This document shows, one piece after another, positions 43,096 through 52,540 of a stretch of 64,000 nt of DNA (positions are counted from its first letter, which is position 1; every line of letters begins with the position of its first letter). The notes under the pieces were generated by a model that was given only the letters and a program-made list of their open reading frames with translations, ran no database searches and was not told the DNA's origin. This DNA is from Saccharibacillus soli (GTDB lineage Bacteria; Bacillota; Bacilli; Paenibacillales; Paenibacillaceae), in NCBI GenBank assembly GCA_002189105.1, contig NIOB01000002.1:186001-250000 (forward strand), given 5' to 3'. Both the position numbers and the translations under genes were made by a program.

Positions 43096-44391
43096 ATGGA
43101 TGGACTCACAATCAGCTGGATGGGTGCATTGGTCGGACTGGCGCTGGCCATCGTACTGATCCTGCGCAAGCTTAATCCGGTCTATGCGCTGTTTCTGGGC
43201 GCAATTGTAGGCGCTCTCATTGGAGGCGCAAATCTGGAGCAAACCGTCAGCGTATTGGTCAACGGCACGCAGAGCGTAATGGGAACCGTGCTGCGGGTGC
43301 TGGCTGCCGGTGTATTGGCCGGTGTGATGATGGAGTCCGGCGCAGCCGAGACCATCGCCCAGGCGATTGTACGCAAATTCGGTGGCAGTCGGGCCATTCT
43401 CGCCCTGGCTCTGGCTACGATGATTATCACGGCTGTTGGCGTCTTTATCCCGGTGGCGGTGCTGATCGTGGCTCCAATTGCCTTGTCGGTAGGCAACAAG
43501 ATGGGGATCTCCAAACTGGCGCTGCTGCTGGCTCTATCGGGCGGCGGCAAGGCAGGGAACATCATCTCGCCGAACCCGAATACGATTGCAGCCGCTCGAG
43601 GCTTCGATCTGGATCTGAGCCGCGTCATGCTGGCCGGATTTATTCCTGCCGTATGTGGTCTGATCGTAACCGTGTTGGTCGCCTCCCTGCTCAAGAACAA
43701 AGGCATGAAGGTTGCCAACGAAGAAGTGCCCGGAGGCGAGGTCGATATGTCCAAGTATCCGCCGCTGGGTCGGGCAATTGTCGCTCCACTGGTTGCCGTT
43801 GTGCTGCTGATGATTAATCCGATCGGATCGATCTCCGGCATCGACCTACTGGCCAATTTCAAGGTGGACGCCATGTACATTCTGCCGCTTGCCGCGATCA
43901 TCGGGATGCTGGCGATGCGTCAGGGCGGCAAGATTTTGCAATATACGACTTCCGGATTGAATAAAATGACCGCAACCGTGCTGATTCTGATCGGTGCGGG
44001 CGGAATTGCCGGGTTGATCTCGGCGTCTGACCTGTCTACCCAGGTCGTGTCGCTGATTGAAGCTTCCGGCATCTCGGGCACATTCCTGGCTCCGATCTCC
44101 GGGATTCTGATGGCCGCAGCAACGGCTTCGACGTCAACGGGTGTCATTCTCGCCACCGGCTCATTTGGAGATGCCATTCTGAATATGGGCACGGCTCCGC
44201 TGGCTGCGGCGGTCATGGTGCATACCGGTGCAACGGTCATCGACTCGCTGCCGCAGGGCAACTACTTCCATGTGACGGCGGACGCGATGAAGATGACGAT
44301 CCGTCAGCGGATGGGAGTTATCCCTTACGAGGCCATTGTTGGCGGTACGATGATGATCGTGGCGACTCTCTTGTACGGTTTTATCCTGTAG
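43096..44391 (+). CDS. GntP-family permease (glycerate/gluconate type)
   Basis: 431-aa transporter with GGGAGG upstream and about twelve to fourteen hydrophobic segments. Family hallmarks are LALSGGGKAGNIISPNPNTIAAARGF and the late STSTGVILATGSFG / HTGATVIDSLPQGNYFH (conserved His-Thr-Gly-Ala and SLPxGNYFH). GntP carriers import gluconate, glycerate or related hydroxy acids with protons. The following gene is a glycerate kinase and the next a CdaR regulator, so glycerate (or a sugar diacid breakdown product) is the likely substrate. Confidence 0.92.
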   Translation: MDGLTISWMGALVGLALAIVLILRKLNPVYALFLGAIVGALIGGANLEQTVSVLVNGTQSVMGTVLRVLAAGVLAGVMMESGAAETIAQAIVRKFGGSRAILALALATMIITAVGVFIPVAVLIVAPIALSVGNKMGISKLALLLALSGGGKAGNIISPNPNTIAAARGFDLDLSRVMLAGFIPAVCGLIVTVLVASLLKNKGMKVANEEVPGGEVDMSKYPPLGRAIVAPLVAVVLLMINPIGSISGIDLLANFKVDAMYILPLAAIIGMLAMRQGGKILQYTTSGLNKMTATVLILIGAGGIAGLISASDLSTQVVSLIEASGISGTFLAPISGILMAAATASTSTGVILATGSFGDAILNMGTAPLAAAVMVHTGATVIDSLPQGNYFHVTADAMKMTIRQRMGVIPYEAIVGGTMMIVATLLYGFIL

Positions 44392-44436
44392 TTGAATTTG
44401 GATTTAGAAGCATTTGATAGAGAATGGAGTGATCCC

Positions 44437-45579
44437 ATGAGCGGCAAGACTTTTTTATTGGCCCCGGATTCTTTTAAGGAAAGCATGACAGCCAAAGAGG
44501 TGTGCGTAGCGATGGAACAAGGGCTGCGCCGGGTGTATCCAGAAGCCCACTTCATCCATGTGCCCATGGCGGACGGCGGCGAAGGGACGGTACAGTCGCT
44601 GGTTGACGCCTCCGGCGGCAGTCTGCATGACAAAGAGGTCACCGGACCGCTGGGCAAACCGGTAATGGCGAGCTTCGGCCTGCTTGGAGACGGGGAAACG
44701 GCTGCAATCGAGATGGCTTCGGCAAGCGGGATTCATCTGGTGGCAAGAGACACCAAGAACCCGCTCATCACGACCACTTATGGCACGGGTGAATTGATTC
44801 GGGAATGTCTGGATCGCGGCGTCAAAAAGATTCTGATCGGCATTGGCGGCAGTGCCACCAACGATGGCGGAGCGGGCATGGCGGAGGCGCTGGGGGTTCG
44901 TTTTCTCGATGAACAGGGGCGCGATATTCCCCGGGGTGGAGGTGGACTTGACCAACTGCATCGCATTGATCTGTCTGATGCCGATCCCCGATTGCAGGAT
45001 GTGGAGATGGTCGTCGCCTGTGACGTAACGAATCCGCTGTGCGGAGAACATGGCGCTTCGGCTGTATTCGGTCCGCAAAAAGGAGCCACACCGGACATGG
45101 TGCAGCAGTTGGATCGCAATCTGTCCCATTATGCCGATGTGATCGCGGAGCAGTTGGGACGGGATGTGCGGGATGTTCCGGGCGCAGGTGCGGCCGGGGG
45201 GCTTGGCGCGGGACTTCTGGTATTCGCACGTTCCGAACTGCGCAAGGGTGTAGAGATTGTGCTGGATTATACCGAACTGGAGCGCAAAGCGGCTGAGGCG
45301 GACATCGTGTTTACCGGGGAAGGCGGCATCGACTTCCAGACGAAGTTTGGCAAGACGCCGTATGGCGTTGCCCAGGCAGCCAAGCGCGCGGGCAAAAAAG
45401 TCATTGCCGTTGCCGGTTATATCGGCGAAGGGATCGAGACGCTGCATGACGAAGGCATTGATGCAATCTTCGGCATTGTGCCTGGCGCGGGTGAATTGTC
45501 CGAATTGCTGGCCGCCGGGCCGGAGAACGTGGCACGTACCTGCGAGAATATCGCCCGGGTCTTGAAGTTCGCGGATTGA
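44437..45579 (+). CDS. glxK: Glycerate kinase (GarK/GlxK family)
   Basis: 380-aa kinase starting MSGKTFLLAPDSFKES with GGAG upstream; the open frame extends to 44392 without support. Motifs PDSFKESMTAKEV, PMADGGEGTVQSLVDA, GIGGSATNDGGAGMAEALG, CDVTNPLCGEHGASAVFGPQKGA and GAAGGLGAGLL are diagnostic of the class I glycerate kinase family, which phosphorylates glycerate to 2-phosphoglycerate. The gene lies 45 bp after the GntP permease, forming an uptake-and-phosphorylation operon. Confidence 0.95.
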   Translation: MSGKTFLLAPDSFKESMTAKEVCVAMEQGLRRVYPEAHFIHVPMADGGEGTVQSLVDASGGSLHDKEVTGPLGKPVMASFGLLGDGETAAIEMASASGIHLVARDTKNPLITTTYGTGELIRECLDRGVKKILIGIGGSATNDGGAGMAEALGVRFLDEQGRDIPRGGGGLDQLHRIDLSDADPRLQDVEMVVACDVTNPLCGEHGASAVFGPQKGATPDMVQQLDRNLSHYADVIAEQLGRDVRDVPGAGAAGGLGAGLLVFARSELRKGVEIVLDYTELERKAAEADIVFTGEGGIDFQTKFGKTPYGVAQAAKRAGKKVIAVAGYIGEGIETLHDEGIDAIFGIVPGAGELSELLAAGPENVARTCENIARVLKFAD

Positions 45580-45595
45580 GAATCGGAGGAAAAGC

Positions 45596-45637
45596 AAAGA
45601 ACCCATCCAAGCGATACCGCCTGGTTGGGTTCTTTTT
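45596..45637. terminator. Bidirectional terminator between glycerate kinase and CdaR
   Basis: AAAGAACCCA pairs with TGGGTTCTTT, with an extended imperfect inner stem; A and T tracts flank both sides of the convergent genes. Confidence 0.82.
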
Positions 45638-45661
45638 GATGAAGTAATGCCAGCCCAGCAA

Positions 45662-46690
45662 TCAGCGATAATCAGCCAGCAGATCGTACACCAGTTGGAA
45701 CAGCTCAAGCAGTCGGCGGGGATCACGCCCGGTCAGCTCGGCGATCCGCTTCAATCGGTATTGCAAAGTATTGCGGTGGATGTTGAGTGCAGCGGCTGAC
45801 GCAGACATGCTCCCCTCGCAATCGACGAAGGTGCGCAGCGTTGCCAGCAGTTCCGGGTGCTCATCCAGCCGCGCAGCCGCATGCAGCCGGGGGGGAATGT
45901 CAGCCGCAGCCAGTCCAGCCAGAAAAGGTACCTCGTCGAACTCGACAATGCTCGCATCCGGACGCAGCGCCATCAGCACGCCCAGCGCGGCACGCGCCTG
46001 CATGAAGCTGTCCGCGATCCCTTCCTCCGCCCGCCCTACGGCGGCAAGCGCTCGAGACTGTCCGCGAAGCAGCAGCTCCAGCCACTTCCGGGGCGGAGAG
46101 TCATCCTGAAGCAGGGTCAGATAAGCGCCATCCTCCAGACGGAAGGACGGGAAGCGGAGCAGCAGCGCCTGCGTCTCCTCCGTAAGCTCAAGGCCTACGA
46201 TATACAGCACACTGGTTTTCAAATTCAGGTCAAGATGATACGCCGCGGCTTCCCGCTTGATCTTCTGGGTATACGTGCCGCGATGCTCCAGCAGCATCCG
46301 AATGAACGCGGAGCGGCGGCTTTCCTCATGGGCGAGATTTTCGAGATTGGTACGTTGTTCGATCAGCAGCAGCACGGTCGTGCGAACGATATTGCAGAAC
46401 GGCCTCACTTCCTCCGGTTCTCCACTGATCCCAATCACCCCAATGCGCTCATCGCCGATCACGATCGGTTCATTGGTTCCTTTTTTCTCAAAACGTCCAT
46501 CTTCAAACACTTCCACCATGCGTCCGGTCTCAAGCGCACGCACCGCGCCTTCGTGTACCGTCCCGACTCGATATTTATTTCCGCTTCCGATGATAACACC
46601 CTGATGGTTCATAATGTTTATGTTGTAGGGAATATCCAGCATCATCTTATCGACGATCTCCTGTGCCTGTCGGTTGGAGAGTTGGAACAT
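45662..46690 (-). CDS. cdaR: CdaR-family sugar-diacid regulator
   Basis: 342-aa transcription factor starting MFQLSNRQAQEIVDKMM with AGAGGTG upstream. The N-terminal diacid-recognition domain shows MLDIPYNINIMNHQGVIIGSGNKYRVG and a GDERIGVIGISGEPEEVRPF segment, the C-terminus an HTH (SMSASAAALNIHRNTLQYRLKRIAELTGRDPR), both typical of CdaR. It is convergent to the permease/kinase operon that it probably activates in response to glycerate, as CdaR does in E. coli. Confidence 0.93.
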   Translation of the reverse strand: MFQLSNRQAQEIVDKMMLDIPYNINIMNHQGVIIGSGNKYRVGTVHEGAVRALETGRMVEVFEDGRFEKKGTNEPIVIGDERIGVIGISGEPEEVRPFCNIVRTTVLLLIEQRTNLENLAHEESRRSAFIRMLLEHRGTYTQKIKREAAAYHLDLNLKTSVLYIVGLELTEETQALLLRFPSFRLEDGAYLTLLQDDSPPRKWLELLLRGQSRALAAVGRAEEGIADSFMQARAALGVLMALRPDASIVEFDEVPFLAGLAAADIPPRLHAAARLDEHPELLATLRTFVDCEGSMSASAAALNIHRNTLQYRLKRIAELTGRDPRRLLELFQLVYDLLADYR

Positions 46691-46893
46691 GCTTTTCACC
46701 TCTTTGCGGTCAGACGATCCATGGAACGACGCCACCTTTTTCATTGTGCGTTAGAACAAAGATTATAACCGTTTTCAACCGACTTTCCCATGATATTTAT
46801 GAGGTTGAGCAAGAAAAATCACAAGTTTTCGCAGGGAATAAGGGGCTCGAAGCGTCTATAGATGAAGAAAAGACAAAACGGGGACGAAATGTT

Positions 46894-46903
46894 AACAATT
46901 GTT
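46894..46903. promoter_or_regulatory. AACAATTGTT palindrome upstream of the GT4 gene
   Basis: A perfect 10-bp palindrome lies in an AT-rich stretch about 100 bp before the glycosyltransferase start; it may be an operator or chance. The rest of the 46,691-47,003 gap shows no gene. Confidence 0.3.
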
Positions 46904-47003
46904 TAGTATTGTTTAATCTGCGGCTGGAATGTATTTTAAGAACATGAAGTACAATACAGGGTATTCCCAACGGCCAAAATTCAATCGAAATCGAGGGACA
47001 GGT

Positions 47004-48191
47004 ATGAAAATTTTGATTACGACCGAATGTTACCGGCCAATCATCAATGGAGTCGTCACCTCGGTGGTCAATCTGCAAAGCGAGCTGGAGAGAAACGGAC
47101 ATGAAGTCCGGATTCTGACTCTGTCGCCGGACGGACATTCGTTTACGGAAGATGGTGTCACATATATCGGTTCGGTTCCCGCACTGTATCCCGGCGTTCG
47201 CACGGCGCTGCGGGTTCATCGCAGAGAACTGCGCCCACTGATTGATTGGAAGCCTGATCTGATCCATTCGCAGTGCGAGTTCAGCACGTTCCGAATGGCC
47301 AAATACATAGCGGTCAAGTTGAAAGTTCCCATCGTTCACACGTATCATACGGTATATGAAGATTACACGCATTATTTCTCGCCAAGCCGAACCTGGGGAC
47401 GGGCCGCAGTCGCCTGGTTTACCCGCAAGACGCTGGGGCATGTACAGTGCGTGATCGCGCCAACGGAGAAGGTTCGCGGTCTGCTGGCGGGTTACGGGGT
47501 GCCAGGAGATATTCAAGTCGTACCAACAGGCGTCGATCTTCAGCAGTTCCAGCAGGAATTGTCCGGTGAACGTCGCTTGCTTCTTAGGAAAAAGCTTGGA
47601 TTGTCCGAAAAAGATCAGGTAATGGTCTCTGTCGGCAGGCTGGCCAAAGAAAAAAATCTGGAAGAAATCCTGCATTTCGTCGCGCAAAGCCGCAATCAGG
47701 CAGCCAAGCTGCTGATCGTCGGCGACGGGCCTCATCGGCAGACGCTGGAGCGCTGCGCGGAGGAGTTGGGGATTCAACAGCGAGTGATCTTCGCAGGCAT
47801 GGTTCAGCCCGGCGAGATTGCCGATTATTACCGGCTGGGCGATCTGTTCGTCAGCGCATCCAGCAGCGAGACGCAGGGGCTGACCTATATTGAAGCCATG
47901 GCCTCGGGCCTGCCCGTACTCTGCCGCCGTGACGACTGCCTCAAGGGCGTTGTAGACAGCGGATATAACGGTTGGCAGTATGAGTCTTTTGACCAGTTTG
48001 AACAATCCTTGCAGCTTGCCTTTTACGGAGGAGACCTGCTGAAGCGGATGGGAAGCAATGCCCGCGCTGCCGCACTGGGTCGCTATTCTTCCTCGGCCTT
48101 TGGTGCAAGTGTCGAGCAGGTGTATGGACGCGCCATCGCCTCCTATGAACCGGCCAACAGTCGTGTGTTTATGCTCCCCGCCATCAAATAA
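47004..48191 (+). CDS. GT4 glycosyltransferase, probable glycolipid (monoglucosyl-diacylglycerol) synthase
   Basis: 395-aa GT-B fold enzyme. The start MKILITTECYRPIINGVVTSVVNL begins with the classic N-terminal glycine-loop region of the alpha-monoglucosyldiacylglycerol synthase group. The C-terminal half has VPTGVDLQQF, MVSVGRLAKEKNLEEIL, LLIVGDGPHRQTLE and the EX7E donor site in SSSETQGLTYIEAMASGLPVL. It precedes a TVP38-type membrane protein and a second GT4, an arrangement resembling glycolipid anchors for lipoteichoic acid. The acceptor lipid is inferred; other cell-envelope sugars are possible. Confidence 0.8.
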   Translation: MKILITTECYRPIINGVVTSVVNLQSELERNGHEVRILTLSPDGHSFTEDGVTYIGSVPALYPGVRTALRVHRRELRPLIDWKPDLIHSQCEFSTFRMAKYIAVKLKVPIVHTYHTVYEDYTHYFSPSRTWGRAAVAWFTRKTLGHVQCVIAPTEKVRGLLAGYGVPGDIQVVPTGVDLQQFQQELSGERRLLLRKKLGLSEKDQVMVSVGRLAKEKNLEEILHFVAQSRNQAAKLLIVGDGPHRQTLERCAEELGIQQRVIFAGMVQPGEIADYYRLGDLFVSASSSETQGLTYIEAMASGLPVLCRRDDCLKGVVDSGYNGWQYESFDQFEQSLQLAFYGGDLLKRMGSNARAAALGRYSSSAFGASVEQVYGRAIASYEPANSRVFMLPAIK

Positions 48192-48319
48192 CGATCCCTT
48201 CACGATCAATGACTCTTTCCAAGCGGCGGCCTTGCTTTCTATGTCCAACGCATCTGCAGGTGAGCAGCCCGCCCCTCTTCCTGTTTTGCTACTCCAACTC
48301 ATGATCGGAGGAACCTCGC

Positions 48320-48919
48320 ATGAAGCCCTTTTCGCTTCGCTACATGATGAACGCCTCAACAGTCGCCGGTCTTGCCGCATGTGCGGCGCTGGTGGTCTAT
48401 GGCTTCTACACCGGAATCTTCAGCTCCCAGGTGGCGCTGGAGCAGTTCCTCTCGGGCTTCGGTCTATGGGCACCGCTGATCTTCGTGATCTTCCAGGCCG
48501 TGCAGGTCGTCATTCCGATCCTGCCGGGTGGAATTGGCTGTGTCGCCGGTGTACTGGTCTTCGGACCGATCGCTGGATTTCTCTATAATTATGTGGGCAT
48601 CTGTCTCGGCTCTCTGGCGGCTTTCCTGTTGGCGCGACGTTATGGCAAGCCAATTATCGAGAGTATGTTCAGTCCCAAGCTGCGTGCCAAATACGTACAT
48701 TGGACAGAAGGGCGCCGCTTCAATAACCTGTTCGCCGTCGCCATCTTTATGCCCGTGGCTCCTGATGATTTCCTGTGCTACCTGGCGGGTACGACCAAGA
48801 TGACGGTGCGCCGCTTCACCACGATTATTCTGCTGGGCAAGCCTCTGGCGATTGCGGCCTACAGCTTCGGTCTGAGCGCGGCGATTACCTATGTGGCAAA
48901 GCTGTTTGGGATCGCCTAA
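48320..48919 (+). CDS. TVP38/TMEM64 (VTT/DedA-like) membrane protein
   Basis: 199-aa membrane protein with GGAGGAACC before the ATG. The conserved core is QVVIPILPGGIGCVAGVLVFGPIAGFLYNYVGICLGSLAAFLLARRYGKP, with re-entrant-loop prolines/glycines and the G-x3-G-x-x-x-FLLARRYGK motif, and FMPVAPDDFLCYLAGTTKM later. Relatives flip or scramble membrane lipids. Lying between two glycolipid-type glycosyltransferases, it may move the glycolipid across the membrane (inference). Confidence 0.9.
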   Translation: MKPFSLRYMMNASTVAGLAACAALVVYGFYTGIFSSQVALEQFLSGFGLWAPLIFVIFQAVQVVIPILPGGIGCVAGVLVFGPIAGFLYNYVGICLGSLAAFLLARRYGKPIIESMFSPKLRAKYVHWTEGRRFNNLFAVAIFMPVAPDDFLCYLAGTTKMTVRRFTTIILLGKPLAIAAYSFGLSAAITYVAKLFGIA

Positions 48920-48969
48920 GCGTTCCACAGGGTCACAGGGTGCAGATACGGAAGGGAAGGAATATCTTT

Positions 48970-50013
48970 ATGAAAATACTGCTGTACGCCGGCTCACTGA
49001 AAACAGTGAGCCGCAGCGGCGTCGGCGAAGCTGTTCGTCATCAGCGCGGGGCGCTGGAGCGGCTTGGCATCGAATACACCATGGATGAACGCGAGGATTA
49101 CGATCTCGTTCATCTCAATACCATCTTCCCGGATTCGCTGCGTATGGCGCGGCGAGCGAAACGCCAGGGGAAGAAGGTCGTCTACCATGCCCATTCCACG
49201 ATGGAAGATTTTCGCAACTCGTTCATCGGCTCCAATCTGATGGCCCCGCTGTTCAAGCGGTGGATTATGCGCTGTTACGGCAGTGCCGACCTGCTCATCA
49301 CCCCAACGGACTACGCCAAGGGATTGATCCAGAACTACGGCGTGACCAATCCCATTGTCGCCTTGTCGAATGGCGTGGACAGCGCCTTTTTCGCGCCTGA
49401 CCCGGAAGCGGGGCAGCGATTCCGCAGCAGGTATCGGCTGGCTGAAGACACGAAGGTTGTGCTGTCGGTCGGTCATTATATCGAACGCAAAGGCGTCCTC
49501 GATTTCGTGGAGCTGGCACGCCGGATGCCGGATCATGAATTTTATTGGTTTGGCTTTACCCCGCTCTACATGATTCCCGCCAAGATTCGGGAAGCGGTCG
49601 AGACGAAGCTGCCGAATCTGCATTTTCCCGGTTACGTCAATCGGGATGACCTGCGCGATGCGTATTGTGGAGCGAATCTATTCTTGTTCCCTACGCACGA
49701 GGAGACGGAAGGAATTGTTCTGCTGGAGGCACTGGCAGCCGGTATTCCGGTACTCGTACGCGATCTGCCGATCTATGCGGATTGGCTGGAGGATGGCTTC
49801 ACCGTCTACAAGGGACGCAGTCTGGAGACCTTCGAACGGGGGATTCGCGGCATTACCGAACAGACACTGCCCAGCCTGACCGTTCAAGGGCGGGAGCTGG
49901 CGCTGGGGCTGGATCTGGACGCGGTAGGCCGTCGGCTGGTTGAGCTGTATGAGATAACGTTACATAGCGGAGCAGATCGACTCAAGAATCAGATTCTGCG
50001 GCCGGGGCTGTAG
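48970..50013 (+). CDS. GT4 glycosyltransferase, possible diglucosyl-diacylglycerol synthase
   Basis: 347-aa GT-B enzyme starting MKILLYAGSLKTVSRSGVGEAVRHQRGAL, with AAGGAA upstream. It carries NGVDSAFFAPDP, VLSVGHYIERKGVLDFVELARRMP and the donor site HEETEGIVLLEALAAGIPVLVRDLPIYADWL (EX7E). The N-terminal acceptor domain differs from the first GT4, as expected for an enzyme adding a second sugar. Pairing with the upstream GT4 and TVP38 protein parallels streptococcal alpha-mono/diglucosyl diacylglycerol synthase pairs. Specificity inferred. Confidence 0.8.
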   Translation: MKILLYAGSLKTVSRSGVGEAVRHQRGALERLGIEYTMDEREDYDLVHLNTIFPDSLRMARRAKRQGKKVVYHAHSTMEDFRNSFIGSNLMAPLFKRWIMRCYGSADLLITPTDYAKGLIQNYGVTNPIVALSNGVDSAFFAPDPEAGQRFRSRYRLAEDTKVVLSVGHYIERKGVLDFVELARRMPDHEFYWFGFTPLYMIPAKIREAVETKLPNLHFPGYVNRDDLRDAYCGANLFLFPTHEETEGIVLLEALAAGIPVLVRDLPIYADWLEDGFTVYKGRSLETFERGIRGITEQTLPSLTVQGRELALGLDLDAVGRRLVELYEITLHSGADRLKNQILRPGL

Positions 50014-50106
50014 GTCGGCAGCCAGAGCCTTGAGTTCGCAGCGATTTGCAGCATTTAACCTTTGACATGAAAACTGACCTTGTCAAAGCTCCACTTTTCA
50101 CCAAAG

Positions 50107-50152
50107 AACCCCTTTCCCATGTCCGCTCAGGCGATGGAAAAGGGGGTTTTTT
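50107..50152. terminator. Terminator between convergent genes
   Basis: AACCCCTTTCCCAT pairs with ATGGAAAAGGGGGTT (one bulge/mismatch) and ends in a T run. Confidence 0.8.
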
Positions 50153-50189
50153 ACAGAGTAAATAGGTTCTGAACCTTCCTACCGAATCA

Positions 50190-51107
50190 TTAAGGCAGCT
50201 TGTTGCCTGCGGCACGGTAGATGCCATACCACTCTTCGCGGGACAGCTTCACTTCGCTGGCCTTGATGCAGTCCTGAAGACGCTGAACATTAGTTGTACC
50301 TGTCACCGGCTGCATGTTCGCCGGATGACGCAGCAGCCACGCGATGGCGATGGTGGTGTTGCTCACGCCATGATCGGCAGCAACCTTGTTGATCTCTGCG
50401 TTCAGTTCCGGGAACTTGTCATTGTCGAGGAAGACCCCTTCAAAGAATCCGTATTGGAACGGTGACCACGGCTGAATGGTGATGTCATGCAGACGGCAGT
50501 AGTCGAGAATACTTCCATCGCGGTCTACCGATTCGTCAATCAGCATGTTCACATTCACGCCGTTGGAGATCATGTTGGCGTTCGTGATGCTCAACTGCAA
50601 TTGATTGGCGACGAGAGGCTGCTTCACATGCTTTTTCAGCAGCTCGATCTGCATCGGCTTCTGGTTGGATACGCCGAAGTGACGCACCTTGCCGGACGAT
50701 TCCAATTGGTCGAACGCTTCCGCGACTTCTTCCGGTTCAACAAGTGCATCCGGGCGGTGCAGCAGCAGAACATCCAGATATTCGGTATTCAGACGCTTCA
50801 GGATGCCATCCACGGATGACAGGATATGTTCTTTGGAAAAGTCGAACTGCCCCTGACGAATACCGCATTTGGATTGAAGAATCAATTTCTCGCGTACAGC
50901 AGGACTCATATGTACCGCTTCCGCAAAGATTTCTTCACATTTGCCGCCGCCATAGATGTCCGCATGGTCGAAGAAGTTCGCCCCCGCGTCCAGCGCGGTC
51001 TGGACAAAAGTCTCCGCTTCCTGCTTATCCAACGAATTGATACGCATGCAGCCGACGGCCACGACCGGCACGTCCAGGTTGCTTGTTCCCAGCTTGATCG
51101 TTCTCAT
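50190..51107 (-). CDS. Aldo/keto reductase (YdhF-like)
   Basis: 305-aa oxidoreductase starting MRTIKLGTSNLDVPVVAVGCMRI with AGGAGG about 12 bp upstream; a longer reading to 51152 has no ribosome site. Catalytic residues are seen in FFDHADIYGGGKCEEIFAEAV (Asp, Tyr), ILQSKCGIR (Lys) and LDVLLLHRPD (His). WLLRHPANMQPVTGTTNVQRLQDCIKASEV is the cofactor-binding end typical of the E. coli YdhF group. Substrate unknown; probably NADPH-dependent carbonyl reduction. Confidence 0.93.
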   Translation of the reverse strand: MRTIKLGTSNLDVPVVAVGCMRINSLDKQEAETFVQTALDAGANFFDHADIYGGGKCEEIFAEAVHMSPAVREKLILQSKCGIRQGQFDFSKEHILSSVDGILKRLNTEYLDVLLLHRPDALVEPEEVAEAFDQLESSGKVRHFGVSNQKPMQIELLKKHVKQPLVANQLQLSITNANMISNGVNVNMLIDESVDRDGSILDYCRLHDITIQPWSPFQYGFFEGVFLDNDKFPELNAEINKVAADHGVSNTTIAIAWLLRHPANMQPVTGTTNVQRLQDCIKASEVKLSREEWYGIYRAAGNKLP

Positions 51108-51217
51108 GATTGGGTGATTCCTCCTCTTCGCTGCATCAGATTCCTTCGCCATTGTGCCATAATTCTAAAGCGGTTTCAATGCGAGGTGACGACATGACGT
51201 TCGCTGCATAGCCGCTC

Positions 51218-51958
51218 TTACTGCGCCGTATACCCGCCGTCCACAATAAATTCCGAGCCGGTCGAAAACTTGGATTCGTCGGAAGCCAGGAACAGCGCCA
51301 TGTTCGCTACGTCTTCCGGTTCACCAAGATGGCCGATCGGATGCAGTGAGGTCAGATATTTCATCGCTTCCGGATCGCTGCCGATCATCGGTGTCTTGAT
51401 ATAACCGGGATGGATGCTGTTGACCCGAATCTGATATTGGGCAGCATGCAGCGCAGCGGATTTGGTCAGGATGCGCACCCCGCCTTTGCTGGCATTATAC
51501 GCCGCGATACCGGGATCACCGATCAATCCTTCGATAGACGAGACATTGATGATCGACCCACCATGCTTTTTCATATGGATGACGCCATATTTCGTGCCGA
51601 GGAAGACACCGTTCAAGTTCACATCGATCACTTTCTTCCAGTCTTCGTAGCTGGTCTCCTCCACATTGCCGCGCAGCCCGATGCCCGCATTGTTCAGCAC
51701 AATGTCCACGCGTCCAAAAGTCTCTTCTGCTTGCTGGAATACACGCTGCCAGTCTTCTTCGAGGGTCACATCGTGCTTGAGAAAAATCCCTTTGCCGCCC
51801 GCTGCTTCGATCTGTGCGAGTGCTTCATCCTTCTTGGCATCGGAGATGTCGGTCAGGATGAGCGATGCGCCTTCCTGGGCGAACCGAATACCTGAAGCGA
51901 GGCCGATTCCGGATGCGCCGCCTGTAATCAGTGCGATCTTGTCCTGAAGTCTGCTCAA
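51218..51958 (-). CDS. Short-chain dehydrogenase/reductase
   Basis: 246-aa classical SDR. Cofactor motif TGGASGIGLA (12-21), NNAGIG, catalytic Ser in IINVSSIEG and YNASKGG (Tyr/Lys), plus IHPGYIKTPM. The Asp after strand 2 (ILTDISD) favours NAD(H). The C-terminus ends DGGYTAQ. It is upstream of and in the same direction as the aldo/keto reductase but 110 bp away; they may or may not be co-transcribed. Substrate unknown. Confidence 0.93.
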   Translation of the reverse strand: MSRLQDKIALITGGASGIGLASGIRFAQEGASLILTDISDAKKDEALAQIEAAGGKGIFLKHDVTLEEDWQRVFQQAEETFGRVDIVLNNAGIGLRGNVEETSYEDWKKVIDVNLNGVFLGTKYGVIHMKKHGGSIINVSSIEGLIGDPGIAAYNASKGGVRILTKSAALHAAQYQIRVNSIHPGYIKTPMIGSDPEAMKYLTSLHPIGHLGEPEDVANMALFLASDESKFSTGSEFIVDGGYTAQ

Positions 51959-52091
51959 TGTTATTCATCCTTTCTGGTTCTGAGATAAGCGTTCTTTTCT
52001 TTTTACCCTAAAAGCAGTGTGATCCTCAACATGACGCACGTTGTTGTGTTTTGGTTTACATATACTTATAAAAAAGGAAAGGATGAAGAGG

Positions 52092-52331
52092 ATGACCAAT
52101 GAACAAATTCTTCTGATGTTACCGGGAGTGGCACTGATTCTGTTAGGCATCTTGTATGTAAGAAGAGGGCTTCTTCCGACTCCCCAGCCTTACCGAAGAG
52201 GGGATGGGGCTTCCACAGAGCAGACGGCGGCCCGTCAAAAAACAGCCAATCTTGCAGCGGGAGTTGCCCTGTTGATTGCCGGTCTGATTCTGATCGTATT
52301 TTTCGTCATGATTCCTGCCCGCTGGTCCTAA
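52092..52331 (+). CDS. Small two-TM membrane protein
   Basis: 79-aa protein. ATG at 52092 has AAAGGA 8 bp upstream; the ATG at 52083 is also possible. Two hydrophobic helices (about 6-20 and 55-75) enclose a polar loop with PTPQPYRRGDGASTEQTAARQ. Typical small membrane protein of unknown function; not recognised beyond that. It is divergent from the SDR gene. Confidence 0.6.
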   Translation: MTNEQILLMLPGVALILLGILYVRRGLLPTPQPYRRGDGASTEQTAARQKTANLAAGVALLIAGLILIVFFVMIPARWS

Positions 52332-52422
52332 GATTCGTTAATTAATGGCCTTGAAGATCCTTGAAGACCCGGCTGTCTGTGGGTTGGCAGGAAGAGGGAT
52401 AACCCGCATTTGCAAAAAGCAC

Positions 52423-52451
52423 TTGAAATCTCCAGCGAAAAGCCTGATAAT
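52423..52451 (+). promoter_or_regulatory. Sigma-A promoter of the LLM oxidoreductase gene
   Basis: TTGAAA (52423-52428), a 17-bp spacer and GATAAT (52446-52451) lie about 90 bp before the start codon. Confidence 0.65.
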
Positions 52452-52540
52452 GAGTATATAAAATAATTATAGTTACTTACTTTAATAAATATATACGACC
52501 GATACTCAACCGATCGGCTTATCAAAAAGGAGATTCAATC

